In this document: piece after piece, positions 8,491 through 17,738 of the stretch
How the letters are laid out: every line of letters starts with the position of its first letter
Numbering within the stretch: position 1 is the stretch's first letter
Assembly (NCBI GenBank): GCA_050951465.1
Contig: JBMNJC010000023.1
Location: 40,936-104,935 of the forward strand
Origin: JAAZHD01 sp012510895
GTDB lineage: Bacteria; Bacillota; Clostridia; Caldicoprobacterales; DTU083
Direction: 5' to 3'
DNA length: 64,000 nucleotides
The notes under the pieces: model-generated
The model's input: only the letters and a program-made list of their open reading frames with translations
The model's database searches: none
Told to the model about the DNA's origin: nothing
Position numbers and translations under genes: made by a program

Positions 8491-9684
8491 CTAAGCTGCT
8501 TTCCATAGATCCTCTTTCGTCAGCTGAATGATTTCAGGCTTAATATATGATCGTCCTGTGGACCATTCTTCTGAGTACTCGATAAGATAAGTTGTTATTA
8601 GACGAATGTAAGAATCCATGTTGGGGAAAACCCCAACTACTGCTGTTCGTCTCCGAATTTCCCTATTGAGCCGCTCCAGGATATTGGTGGATGAAATCTT
8701 CCGGTGATCGATTCGTTTAAAGGCATAAAACTGCAGTGAATCTTCAAGGCCTTGTTCTAAAACTTCTATTGCTGTAGGGTATTGATGCTCATATGTGTCC
8801 ATAATTGAGTTTGCATAGGCTCTGGCACTTTCTAAATCAGGTTGTAACCAGATTTGCTTTAGCTTCTTGGCAAACTCTAATTTACTTTTTGCCGGTACAT
8901 GAGCAAGGATGTTACGCATAAAATGCACTTTGCAGCGTTGCCAGCTGCAACCAACAAAAGATTTTTGGATGGCCTTAACAAGCCCTTTATGTGCATCCGA
9001 AACTACAAGCCAGGTATTCTTCATTCCGCGTTCTTTAAGATTCTCAAATAAGCTTTGGTAAGTTGTTTCTGATTCTTCGTACATAGGCTCTATTGCCAGG
9101 ATATCCCGTTTACCGTTTTCATCGATTCCTACCACTACAGCCACTGCCAGGTTTTTAACCTGGTGCCCTACACGGATTTTTTCGTACAATGAATCCACCC
9201 ACAAGACCGGATATGTTTCTTGCAGAGGTCGTTGTCTGAAAGCAGCCACCTGGTCATTTAACTCCTTGGTTATCTGAGATACCTGGCTGCGCGAAATGGA
9301 ATCAATGCCAAGACTTTTTGCCAGTTTTTCTATCTTTCGAGTCGATACACCATTGATATAGGCTTCATGGATGACATTCATTAATGCTACTTCTGATCGT
9401 TTTTTTTCTGTGACGAAGAAAGGAATATAACCACCTTTGCGGATTTTAGGTACAAAGAGATACATGGTTCCCAAGCGTGTATCAAAACGTCGAACTCGAT
9501 AACCAGAACGGTATCCTGTACGTTGAGGATTGTGTTCTGATTTGGAGGCATTGATCTTTGCTGCAACTTCGACTTCCATAAGCTGCTCACATAGCCATTT
9601 GAGCATAGAGAGCATCGGATCTTCTTCTGCTAAAAATTGCAATAGCATTTTTTCTAAATTTAGTTTATTATTAGAGTAAGCCAT
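8491..9684 (-). CDS. IS256-family (Mutator-type) transposase
   Basis: DDE transposase catalysing movement of the surrounding element. The start is taken at ATG 9684 because GGAGGAG precedes it with good spacing; an in-frame upstream start at 9717 lacks one. Expected features are present. These are the N-terminal TGYRSGYRVRRFDTRLGTM region, SRSQVSQITKEL near the middle, catalytic aspartates in WVDSLYEKIRV and VVSDAHKGLVKAI, the W-x-x-C-K-V-H motif, and the catalytic glutamate in NILERLNREIRRRT. About 397 residues, normal for the family, with no frameshift visible. The element is probably still capable of moving. Confidence 0.93.
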   Translation of the reverse strand: MAYSNNKLNLEKMLLQFLAEEDPMLSMLKWLCEQLMEVEVAAKINASKSEHNPQRTGYRSGYRVRRFDTRLGTMYLFVPKIRKGGYIPFFVTEKKRSEVALMNVIHEAYINGVSTRKIEKLAKSLGIDSISRSQVSQITKELNDQVAAFRQRPLQETYPVLWVDSLYEKIRVGHQVKNLAVAVVVGIDENGKRDILAIEPMYEESETTYQSLFENLKERGMKNTWLVVSDAHKGLVKAIQKSFVGCSWQRCKVHFMRNILAHVPAKSKLEFAKKLKQIWLQPDLESARAYANSIMDTYEHQYPTAIEVLEQGLEDSLQFYAFKRIDHRKISSTNILERLNREIRRRTAVVGVFPNMDSYIRLITTYLIEYSEEWSTGRSYIKPEIIQLTKEDLWKAA

Positions 9685-9784
9685 CGGTTTTTCACTCCTC
9701 CTTGGTTTGCTCGTCACTTACCAAATTCGGAGTGACCGATGGTTTTTCCTTCTTTTTATTTTGCGAACTTAATTATACATGATC

Positions 9785-10108
9785 TTTTCTTGAAAAACGG
9801 AGAAATGAGGAAATAATGGCATCTTTAAAAGAAAAAGCACCTGTTGGAATGACAAAAACCGGAAAACAGGAAAACAAAAAAAGGAGCGGGAGGAAAGGCA
9901 AAAACGCAGAGCCTACCAACAACTCCTTGAAAATCTGGAAGAAAAAATTCAATCGCTGGAAGAAGCCGTAAAAATGTTGGAAGAGCAATTAACTGATCCT
10001 GAATTGTATAAAGATATTGATAGAATGTTAAGCGTACAAGAAAAATATAACCAAACTAAAGCTTCATTGGATCAAGCCTACCAGAAGTGGATGGATCATC
10101 AGTTATAA
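9785..10108 (+). pseudogene. 3' remnant of the interrupted ABC-F gene
   Basis: Joining the sequence at 8271 to 9793 (one copy of the duplication) restores the ABC-F frame after NYDDFL and continues as EKRRNEEIMASLKEK. About 100 bases later the coding sense shifts frame. The long coiled-coil tail (ERQKRRAYQQLLENLEEKIQ... to WMDHQL, stop 10106-10108) is read in another frame, with the switch near a run of seven adenines. So the remnant has an additional single-base indel. It has no promoter or start of its own. It overlaps the convergent Gfo/Idh gene by 6 bp. Confidence 0.85.
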
Positions 10109-11126
10109 ATATACCTTCTCGCCCTTTTTTTCTGCCGATTCCATCTCTGCCTGTGCAATTCGAATGGTTTCCATAGTGCTGTAAGGGCTGACAATATCAA
10201 TGGGTTTATCATTAAGTATTGAATCTATAAAATACTTAATCTCTCTGTAATAACCATCTTCCGCAGGCAAATCCGGATTGAATGATTCTCCGTCATTCGG
10301 ATTAACTGTCAGTTTACCCTTTTCAAAGATAATATTGCCTCTTTCAAAGTTTACACGGAACAGCATCTGGAATCCATAATCGCCATTCAATGTCCAATCA
10401 TCTTCTGCAGTTATAACGCTGTTGCCATCATATATATATCGTGTTGACACAATGTCATAGCCGCTGCCGGGAATAACATTTGCACCTATAGTGGAAACTG
10501 CCTTTGGTACCCCCAAATATCCAGTTTATTGTGTCAACGTCGTGTATATGCTGATCCAATAATGCGCCGCCGGATATCTCCTTTTTCAATAGCCAATTAT
10601 TATAGGACCATTTTGGTGTTGCTCCTCCACGGAAGAAATATGCCCCGGTTACTCTTCCAAACCTCTTGGTTTCTACGCATTCTTTCAGGTATTCATACTG
10701 AGGGAAAAAGCGTAAGCACTGTGCTATCATAAGCTTTTTATTATTTTTTTCTGAAGCATCTATCATGGCTTTACACTCTTCTACATTCAATGCCATAGGC
10801 TTTTCACATAATACATGGATACCCTTATTAAGTGCTTTAATGGACGCTTTCGCATGCAGATAAGTCGGCAGGGCTATATCCACATAGTCTAAATTTTCGT
10901 TTTCCAGCATCTCATCGATATCAGTATACAGATTGTACTTCGAAAAATCATATTTTTTATTGCCGATATCGATATTACCCGGAACGAAAATATTGTTAAA
11001 TTTGTTTTCATCTATGTCACATATGGCAGTTAATCTAATAGGATAACCTTCGGACTCAAGTTTTAGATAATTCTCCAGGTGGCCTCTTCCCATAAAACCA
11101 ATACCAATCAATCCAACTTTTAACAT
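10103..11126 (-). pseudogene. Gfo/Idh/MocA oxidoreductase gene with a frameshift
   Basis: NAD(P)-dependent sugar or inositol dehydrogenase family. The N-terminal part has the Rossmann motif GIGFMGRGH, HVLCEKPMAL with the conserved lysine, and a C-terminal start SGGALLDQHIHDVDTINWIFG. After WIFG the frame breaks at a run of five C on the plus strand (10510-10514). The continuation (VPKAVSTIGAN to EKKGEKVYL) lies in another frame, so one extra base separates the halves. The combined product would be about 340 residues, normal for the family. The start is taken at ATG 11126. It is the last gene of the leftward sugar cluster. Whether it is real decay or a sequencing error is open. Confidence 0.85.
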
Positions 11127-11168
11127 AATTAACCCGACTCCTTTCACGGATTATTTTATATACAGCCT

Positions 11169-12005
11169 TTACCTGCCTAAAATCTGATCCATTGACCTGG
11201 AGGTGTTGTATATAATCTGATTGGTATAGTGCTTGTAGTTAGGTATCATTTCTGCTATAGCATAGTCTGTATAACCTACTTCCTTGAATGCTTTCATTAC
11301 CTCAGGATAGTTTACATCTCCTGCCAGCAGATCTACAAAACCTTCAAGTGTTCCTACAGCCCTTCTAAAATCTTTGAAATGAACTTTCTTGATTCTTTTC
11401 CCCAGAATTCTAATCCAATGTTCCGGATACCCTGAGTATATTATATTTCCAACATCTAGATAAGCTCCAACATAAGGACTGTTGATCTTATCTATAAAAT
11501 CTCGCATTTCCAAGGGAGACAACAGAAACTTGTTCCAAACATTTTCCAGTCCGATGCTGACTTTTACAGATTCCGCTTCATCCTTTAACTCGGCAAAAGC
11601 CTCATATGCAAGGTCATAGGCTATATCATATGGTACTACTTCACTATCCGGTGAAAGTGTAGCTACTGCACCGGGAACAACGAGTATACAATCGGCTCCT
11701 AACAATGCTGCGATTTCTAATTGTTTTTTAACAATGTCTTTGGATTTCTGCCTGATTTTCGGATCAGAACTGGTAATCGGATAAGACCAATACAAGCCGG
11801 TAGCAAGGCTTGGAATCTCAATTCCTGCATCTTCCGCTGCCTTTTTTATTTGTAGAATATCTTTTTCTTTGCTGTCCAAGGCAACTTCTCCTGCTTCATC
11901 CAAACTAAGTTCTATTCCTTCAAAACCGGCATCCTGTGCCATGGTTATACATTCCCTGACAGTCATACCATTTTTAAAAGACCAGATATTAATTCCTTTT
12001 TTCAA
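11169..12005 (-). CDS. Sugar phosphate isomerase/epimerase (xylose-isomerase-like TIM barrel)
   Basis: TIM-barrel enzyme of the AP-endonuclease family 2 fold, usually a metal-dependent sugar or keto-acid isomerase. Typical segments are GINIWSFK at the N-terminus, FEGIELSLDEAG, VSIGLENVWNKFLLSP and GAYLDVGNIIYSG. KVHFKDFRRAVGT and AIAEMIPNY follow; the acidic and histidine residues here form the metal site. A TTG at 12005 is chosen as start since AGGAGG lies 8 bases upstream. The product is then 278 residues, the normal size. The longer frame to 12089 begins without a ribosome site. It sits directly upstream of the Gfo/Idh gene, a common pairing in polyol and amino-sugar pathways. Substrate unknown. 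Confidence 0.85.
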   Translation of the reverse strand: MKKGINIWSFKNGMTVRECITMAQDAGFEGIELSLDEAGEVALDSKEKDILQIKKAAEDAGIEIPSLATGLYWSYPITSSDPKIRQKSKDIVKKQLEIAALLGADCILVVPGAVATLSPDSEVVPYDIAYDLAYEAFAELKDEAESVKVSIGLENVWNKFLLSPLEMRDFIDKINSPYVGAYLDVGNIIYSGYPEHWIRILGKRIKKVHFKDFRRAVGTLEGFVDLLAGDVNYPEVMKAFKEVGYTDYAIAEMIPNYKHYTNQIIYNTSRSMDQILGR

Positions 12006-12129
12006 TGACAGAACCTCCTTCATACATAACATTATACTAACTAATAAAATGAAAACATACCGATGTGACACCAGCATAAGATGCCACATCGGTAAAAATG
12101 CAAATTAAACGATCAAAAATATAATTTGC

Positions 12130-12834
12130 TTAAGGCAGTAATCTCTCCGTTCTTAACCGCGGCCAAGCCATGCATTGCCTGAATCCTTCGGCATAGGCTG
12201 CACCGCATTGAAGTCCTCTGAATTTAGAACAGGTCCTGACAAAATCCAGAAAGTCTATTTTATCATGCTCCAGCATCCAGTCGATTTGGCTCCTGTGTTG
12301 ACTTAATGCTTTCAGTTTAGTCTCGATTGTATCTGATATATCAACATATTCTGTAGGTAAAAAGCCTACACCTGCCAGGGTGTCCATATAAAATATCGGA
12401 ACAATATTTCCATAAGCTTCAGATTTTGTTTCCATATGCGGAATGCTGGACCCAAATGAAGCATCGAAGACAAGCTTGCTGGTCTCCACATGATCCCGCA
12501 TATAATCATCCGGATTATGAGTAATGATAAGATCGGGCTTATAAAACCGAATGACCTCTATCATTTTTTTCACCAGTTCTTTGTTGGACGATTCCACATG
12601 CAGATCTCCTACGTCCAGAGTCACAGATTCTGCACCAATAATTGCAGCACTTTCTTTCGCTTCTCTTGCCCTAATTTCGCGTAATTCTTCCTTGCCAATA
12701 ATTACATGCCCCAAATTCCCGTTTGCCACATGACACATTACTACCTTATGTCCGAGTTTGCTGTATTTGGCCAAGGTTCCGCCGCAGCCTATTTCCAGGT
12801 CATCCGGATGACAACCTACTGCTAATATATTCAT
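12130..12834 (-). CDS. PIG-L/LmbE-family deacetylase
   Basis: Zinc-dependent N-deacetylase family acting on N-acetylglucosaminyl or related amides. The metal-binding signature is seen as GCHPDDLEIGCGGTLAKY near the N-terminus. A second conserved motif is HNPDDYMRDHVETS near residue 110, and the C-terminal histidines follow. The length of about 234 residues fits. A start at ATG 12834 is preferred over the GTG at 12843 because of spacing from GGCAGG. Placed between a NagB-like deaminase and a TIM-barrel isomerase, it probably removes an acetyl group from an amino sugar or its conjugate. It also resembles BshB-type enzymes, but no other bacillithiol genes are nearby. Confidence 0.87.
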   Translation of the reverse strand: MNILAVGCHPDDLEIGCGGTLAKYSKLGHKVVMCHVANGNLGHVIIGKEELREIRAREAKESAAIIGAESVTLDVGDLHVESSNKELVKKMIEVIRFYKPDLIITHNPDDYMRDHVETSKLVFDASFGSSIPHMETKSEAYGNIVPIFYMDTLAGVGFLPTEYVDISDTIETKLKALSQHRSQIDWMLEHDKIDFLDFVRTCSKFRGLQCGAAYAEGFRQCMAWPRLRTERLLP

Positions 12835-12912
12835 ACTATACACAACCTGCCTTTCACTTTTGTTTGCATAAATCTTCAGATACTTGGACTCTCATGATTC
12901 AATACAAAAATG

Positions 12913-13863
12913 CTATTTTAAATCCGGAGACAGCGGACCTGCCAGATCCTTTATGAAAAAGAGTTTCCCTGGTAAAGTAGGCATAAAACTGGACGGCACC
13001 CATATATCAGGCCTGTATCGTAATGTCACCCATAGAGACATGCCCTGCCACATCATGCCTCTCTCATAGCATCCGTCACATCCGCCAATTATCTTGTCGG
13101 ATTTCAGGAAAATTCCAGGGCCGATGGTGTTTGCAAAGGCAGGTACCATGGTTGTTCTGCTTTTAAAGCTTGTCAGAGCATTTTGTTCCAATGTCAGAGG
13201 ATGCAATTTTGCCCCTATACGGTAAGTCTGCGCCTTCCATTCTTCTACACTGCCAAAGTCTTCAGCAAAATGCGGTTCCCAGAAAGCAATATGGAAAACC
13301 CTGCCGATACCGAAAACTGTAACTTGTTTTGCCCCTTCGGCGCGTAGTTCAGCAATTTTTTCTGGATATGTGGGGAGATTGTCTTTAGTGGCAAAGTTTC
13401 TCTGCTCCTCTGGTATGGTAAGTGAGCCAAGAGGATTGTATAAGGCTTTTTCCATTGCATTCTGGAAAGCACCCGGAGAACTCGGATCCAGCGTTACACC
13501 GGATTCATCACTCCATTCATCCATATTGAAACCATAAACATGCTTACAGTCTACTTTCCATTCGGTCAAGAAGTAAACTGCCCATTCATACATCGACATT
13601 GGACCTACAGGCAGAATCATAATAAGCTTTTTCCCTTCGTCTTTTGCCTGCTTAATGGTAAGAGCAATTTCATGTCCCATCTTTGCACCCAGTGTGGTAT
13701 TGTCATCGCACATTACTGGGCGAAAGTCCTCATGCCAGAAATCTTGTCTCTCAAAAATCGCTTCAGCCGGATGAGAACAGCAAGCATCCATTCGTTCAAG
13801 ATCCCAGCCTTTCGGGTAAAAATTCTCCATATGAGAATTCTTAATGGTTGTTAATAAATTCAT
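12913..13863 (-). CDS. NagB-like glucosamine-6-phosphate deaminase/isomerase homologue
   Basis: Member of the sugar-phosphate isomerase fold (NagB/RpiA) that deaminates and isomerises amino-sugar phosphates. Visible features are MILPVGPMSMYEWAVYFLTE, corresponding to the NagB phosphate-loop region, and HVYGFNMDEW, matching the conserved acidic segment. Near residue 205 is TVFGIGRVFHIAFWEP, equivalent to the catalytic GxGxxGHIAFNEP motif but with the typical G-x-D-G-H divergent. At 316 residues it is longer than standard NagB (about 240-270). It may act on a related amino-sugar acid or alcohol rather than glucosamine-6-phosphate. AGGTGAG precedes the ATG. It lies in the leftward cluster next to the deacetylase. 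Confidence 0.8.
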   Translation of the reverse strand: MNLLTTIKNSHMENFYPKGWDLERMDACCSHPAEAIFERQDFWHEDFRPVMCDDNTTLGAKMGHEIALTIKQAKDEGKKLIMILPVGPMSMYEWAVYFLTEWKVDCKHVYGFNMDEWSDESGVTLDPSSPGAFQNAMEKALYNPLGSLTIPEEQRNFATKDNLPTYPEKIAELRAEGAKQVTVFGIGRVFHIAFWEPHFAEDFGSVEEWKAQTYRIGAKLHPLTLEQNALTSFKSRTTMVPAFANTIGPGIFLKSDKIIGGCDGCYERGMMWQGMSLWVTLRYRPDIWVPSSFMPTLPGKLFFIKDLAGPLSPDLK

Positions 13864-13954
13864 TTTCTCTCACCTTTCTATATTATTTTTTATTTCTTAC
13901 ATAAATTCATAGATTTTTATGTCCATGTTATTAAGAGAACTTAGAGAATAAAGC

Positions 13955-15445
13955 TTAAGCCTTGGCAATTAAACGCCCGCCGGCAAAACCGTCATATTCA
14001 TCCAGGAACCATTCGGCAGTTTTACTCATATATACTCCCAGTTCATCTCCCTTAAATCCCAACGTAATTGTCATATTTCCGAGATAATCGTCTATAATAT
14101 AGCAACGTATTACCAGCTTATTCTCCTCAGTCCAACGAGCTACTGCCATACATTTATACATCTCTCCGCTGGGCTTGCCTATAGTGTCTCCATAGTAATG
14201 GGTCTCAGGGAACCGCCCCATTATATAATCCTCCATACCGAAAGAAATTCTTCTCTCTCCATCAGCTTTTTCCAGAATGAGCAAACCTTCGTTGTCAATA
14301 AACTCAATACTTATTGTTTCAATTCCCATTGGATTAGGATTTAGAGCATAGCGGCTCCCGTTAACCTTGCTCATAATGGGAGAAGTGGTTTCCCCATGCA
14401 ATGGATTTACCACGTGAAGACTGCTTAACTTCTCTTCCAATTGAGCAGCAGCGGCATCATCTTTAGGCAATGGCTCGTCATGTAAGTTTTCCACTATCTC
14501 ACTCCATAAAAGCTCGACTATGCCTGCATAGGGTTGATGTGATCCCTGGGTGTCTCCGGTACATATGAAAAGGAATTCTTTTTCTGGTATGCAAATAGCC
14601 AGCTGCATCCCCATTCCGCAATATGCAAAGGCCCCGTCCTTTAGAATCCAGATTTGATAACCGTAACCATTGCCGTGAATTATATCTCTGTGGCCTGTGG
14701 TTGCATTATCGATTTGCTTTGATGAGGCAGCTTTGATATACTCTTCAGAAATGTACCGCTTATCTCCTATTTTACCTTTGTTCATGTATACCAGGGCTAA
14801 CCTGGCCAAATCTCTGGTAGTGCATATTACGCCGCTTCCGCCCCAAGAGTAGCCCTCCGGAGCTTTAATGCACCAGGCAGATTCGCTGAAACCCAACTCC
14901 CTTAGCATCTTGTCCTTCATATATTCTAGAAATGGCTTTCCTGTAAGTCTTTCAACCAACACATCTAGTATAAAAGTAGCAGAAGTATTATAGCTGAATA
15001 TGGTACCGGAAGGATGACTGGGCTCAGTATTGAAAAAGGTCCATGTCCAATCTTTAGCATATCGGTGATAAGTATTTGTAGTATAAGGTGAAGCCATCAT
15101 TAACAAATCACGGATCCGAGTATTCAGTAAATAAGGATGCGGATTGGCCGGAAGCTGATCCTTAAAATAATCGCATATTCTATCATCAAGGGATATGCGT
15201 CCTTCATCAACTAACAAACCGATGGCTGTGCTTACAAAAGTTTTGCTGACAGAATACATTCTGTGTTTCTGATCTTTGGTAAAGGGAGCATAATAGCCTT
15301 CAGCTATGACATGCCCCTTACGCATCATCAGCAGACTATGCAGCATTATTGCATTATCCTCTGCTTTTTGTAAAAATGAAAGAATTTGTTTGGATGAAAC
15401 GCCCACAAGTTCAGGTTGAGATTTGGGGAAAAGATTATTTTCCAT
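13955..15445 (-). CDS. Serine hydrolase, class C beta-lactamase/esterase family
   Basis: Penicillin-binding-protein-like serine hydrolase, usually an esterase, D-aminopeptidase or amidase. The nucleophile motif S-x-x-K is in HRMYSVSKTFVSTAIG near residue 70. The Y-x-N equivalent is in FSYNTSATFILD, and a C-terminal beta-barrel-like domain occupies the last 130 residues. There is no signal peptide, so it acts in the cytoplasm. ATG 15445 is chosen because AAAGGAG lies 8 bases upstream; the in-frame TTG at 15463 overlaps that site. Its position inside a sugar-catabolic cluster suggests it removes an ester or amide substituent from the pathway substrate. The family does not fix the reaction. Confidence 0.85.
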   Translation of the reverse strand: MENNLFPKSQPELVGVSSKQILSFLQKAEDNAIMLHSLLMMRKGHVIAEGYYAPFTKDQKHRMYSVSKTFVSTAIGLLVDEGRISLDDRICDYFKDQLPANPHPYLLNTRIRDLLMMASPYTTNTYHRYAKDWTWTFFNTEPSHPSGTIFSYNTSATFILDVLVERLTGKPFLEYMKDKMLRELGFSESAWCIKAPEGYSWGGSGVICTTRDLARLALVYMNKGKIGDKRYISEEYIKAASSKQIDNATTGHRDIIHGNGYGYQIWILKDGAFAYCGMGMQLAICIPEKEFLFICTGDTQGSHQPYAGIVELLWSEIVENLHDEPLPKDDAAAAQLEEKLSSLHVVNPLHGETTSPIMSKVNGSRYALNPNPMGIETISIEFIDNEGLLILEKADGERRISFGMEDYIMGRFPETHYYGDTIGKPSGEMYKCMAVARWTEENKLVIRCYIIDDYLGNMTITLGFKGDELGVYMSKTAEWFLDEYDGFAGGRLIAKA

Positions 15446-15483
15446 ATAGTTGTCTCCTTTCAATTTATCATTATATAACTGGA

Positions 15484-16497
15484 TTATAAATCATCTCCAC
15501 TCATTGCCTTATACAATGATACAATTTCTGAAACGCTTTTCATTCCATCGGTTGCATTCATTTCAGACAAACAGCTGGCAGCAGCTGCGACTGCCAATTT
15601 AAGTGCTTTATCTATACTCCACTCATTATAAAGGCTGTAAAGAATACCTGCACAAAAAGCATCGCCTGCGCCCACAGTTCCCTTAATATACCCCTTCGGA
15701 AGCGATAATGAATTTTGCTCGTAATAGTTTCTTTCTTTATCCATTGCGTATCCACCCTCGGGTGCATGGATTACGGCCAATTCGTTTACTCCTAAATCCA
15801 TCAATTTGGTTAAGCTCTCTTTTATGTTTCCTTTTATCAACTCATCATTATTGTTCCGTAACGGAATACCAGTAGTCAGAGAAGCTTCTATTTCATTGAC
15901 TATGAAGTAATTGCAGTATTTCAAGCTGGGAGGAACTATTTTGGCAAATCTTGTGCTGTTTTCGCTTACTACATCCAGTGAAGTCTTCAGCCCATGTCTT
16001 TGTGCTTTGTCCAGAAGCCTGGCCATAACTACTCCATATTCCTCATCAGGAGCATCCAGGGCATCCAGGAGCAAAGCATAACCAATATGAAGTATATCTG
16101 CATTTATCCTGTCAAAATCAAAATGATTTATACTTAATAACTGATTAGTACCTCTATAGTGAAAGAAAGTACGCGTCCCTGTATCCTTCACCGTAATTAC
16201 ATCACTGAAGGAGGTGCCGAAACTGTCATTTTGTTTCACTAAATCAGTATTAATGTTATATTGTCTTAATATGTCGATTATATGGCTGCCGTCCTTGTCA
16301 TTTCCTACCAGCCCTATAGCCTGCAAAGGAATTTTATTATCCATTTTTGATAAATCTATCAGAACATTGGGCAAAGCGCCGCCCAATGCATAGGTTATGG
16401 AAAGTATGGTAGAAAGATTGCCTTGTTTTGGATAACAGTCAACTGTTTTTACATAATCTACAGTGATATTACCGCCTACAGCTATACCCCTTTTCAT
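15484..16497 (-). CDS. PfkB-family carbohydrate kinase
   Basis: Ribokinase-like enzyme that phosphorylates a sugar or nucleoside. The first PfkB signature region is GGALPNVLIDLSKM near residue 45. The catalytic signature GTVGAGDAFCAGILYSLYN lies near residue 268, with the base aspartate in GAGD. At 337 residues it matches the family. The start at ATG 16497 follows GGAGGGG. It lies 29 bp inside the 3' end of the upstream dehydrogenase gene, pointing to co-translation. Substrate is unknown; the neighbours suggest an amino sugar or sugar alcohol. Confidence 0.88.
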   Translation of the reverse strand: MKRGIAVGGNITVDYVKTVDCYPKQGNLSTILSITYALGGALPNVLIDLSKMDNKIPLQAIGLVGNDKDGSHIIDILRQYNINTDLVKQNDSFGTSFSDVITVKDTGTRTFFHYRGTNQLLSINHFDFDRINADILHIGYALLLDALDAPDEEYGVVMARLLDKAQRHGLKTSLDVVSENSTRFAKIVPPSLKYCNYFIVNEIEASLTTGIPLRNNNDELIKGNIKESLTKLMDLGVNELAVIHAPEGGYAMDKERNYYEQNSLSLPKGYIKGTVGAGDAFCAGILYSLYNEWSIDKALKLAVAAAASCLSEMNATDGMKSVSEIVSLYKAMSGDDL

Positions 16498-17680
16498 AAT
16501 ACCCCTCCAAGAATTTTTCATTCTTTAATTCTTCATAATAAGTCAGAATACCTTCTATATACTGTTCTTCCTCATGCAGGCCTGTAAAATTGATAACGGC
16601 TTGTTTAATCCCATTATCCTGAATGAAGTGCTGTATCTCCATAGATGTATCATCATTCTCATTTCTATAATGAAAACCAGCTGCTATACCCAGTAAAATC
16701 GCTTCTGAACAGATATTGTGTTTATTGCACAGTTTAAGAGTACCAACGAATCGATCATTTGCAGACAGCTTCCTTTTGGGATCTTTTGCAACACGTTCAA
16801 CAGTATCTTTAAGCGCTCTGTTGCCAAATCTTCTAATCAAATCAGCTGTGTATACTTCAAGCTGTTCTATAGGCATATTATACTCTTTCGACATGGCATT
16901 ATTAATATCTTTATATGCATCGTGCAAGACGCTTTTTATAAAGATATCATTTACAGCCTGATAAATATAGGTGTAATCTTTAAGATTACCCAAATAGGCT
17001 ACCAGAGCATGTCCCATATTATGAATATATATTTTGCGTTTAATATAAAAATCAAAGGGAGAAAAAGGAATCATGTTTTTGATTTCCGGTATTTCTCCTA
17101 TGAAACCGTCTCTGTCAACCGGCAATTCGTCATACTCTTCGACGCTGATCTCCAGTGGGTTATCGGATTCTGCATTAGTTGCAGATGGTACCATCCGTCC
17201 TATAGATGTTTCCACAAATCCTACCTTTTCCTTGAGATATTTTTGCTCTTCATTTTTCAAATGTGTAGAAATCGAGCTGCGAAAATATTCATCTGCTCCA
17301 ATCATATTTTCGCAAACCAATATATTTAAAGGTTTTAAATTTTTATAATTCCACCTGTATTGTAATCCCAATGCCATTACAGGAGCAATTTTTTCTAAGT
17401 TATTCACACCAACTGCTGTCGATATGATATCAGCATCTATGAATTCACCTGCTGCAGCCGGCATATCATTGGAGTAAACCGCTCTCACATTCTGAACAAT
17501 GATGGTATTGGTGCTCTCATTGGACACCAAATGAATAGGATAAGTTCGATCCTTGTTAAACCTTTCAATCAACACATTATTCACATCAAGAAAGACTATT
17601 TCGTATCCGGATTGAAATAACAGCTGTGCAATAAAACCACGACCAATATTTCCTCCGCCAAAAATCAAAGCTTTTTTCAT
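16469..17680 (-). CDS. Mannitol-1-phosphate 5-dehydrogenase-like protein
   Basis: NAD-dependent polyol-phosphate dehydrogenase of the long-chain mannitol dehydrogenase family. The N-terminal Rossmann motif is FGGGNIGRGFIAQLLFQSG. The family segment ISTAVGVNNLEKIAPVMA follows, and the catalytic lysine region is KRKIYIHNMGHALVAYLG near residue 205. Four hundred and three residues is slightly longer than MtlD (about 380). No mannitol PTS genes are nearby, so the true substrate may be another hexitol or an amino-polyol phosphate. It is the first gene of the leftward cluster and overlaps the PfkB kinase start. Confidence 0.85.
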   Translation of the reverse strand: MKKALIFGGGNIGRGFIAQLLFQSGYEIVFLDVNNVLIERFNKDRTYPIHLVSNESTNTIIVQNVRAVYSNDMPAAAGEFIDADIISTAVGVNNLEKIAPVMALGLQYRWNYKNLKPLNILVCENMIGADEYFRSSISTHLKNEEQKYLKEKVGFVETSIGRMVPSATNAESDNPLEISVEEYDELPVDRDGFIGEIPEIKNMIPFSPFDFYIKRKIYIHNMGHALVAYLGNLKDYTYIYQAVNDIFIKSVLHDAYKDINNAMSKEYNMPIEQLEVYTADLIRRFGNRALKDTVERVAKDPKRKLSANDRFVGTLKLCNKHNICSEAILLGIAAGFHYRNENDDTSMEIQHFIQDNGIKQAVINFTGLHEEEQYIEGILTYYEELKNEKFLEGYYEKGYSCRR

Positions 17681-17738
17681 TTCCTACACCCATTCTTCTT
17701 CTAAACTATTTATAGTGTTTTATCATTTTTTATTAAAT

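Larger units (their letters stand above)
8272..9784. mobile_element. IS256-family insertion sequence, apparently intact
   Basis: A 1513-bp element bounded by imperfect inverted repeats. The left end and the reverse complement of the right end share a perfect TAAGTTCGCAAAAT at the same distance from the tips and scattered matches outside it. It is flanked by an 8-bp direct duplication, carries one full transposase gene on the minus strand and is inserted in the 3' part of the ABC-F gene. The 8277-8490 segment downstream of the transposase contains several hairpins and no gene. Confidence 0.9.

Noticed and set aside
9773..9988. Minus-strand 71-codon open frame after the IS256-type element
   Set aside because: It is antisense to the ABC-F remnant, starts in the IS end, and reads as low-complexity phenylalanine-rich sequence.
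16718..17329. Plus-strand 203-codon open frame within the mannitol-1-phosphate dehydrogenase-like gene
   Set aside because: It is antisense to a well-supported enzyme, and its product has no family motifs.
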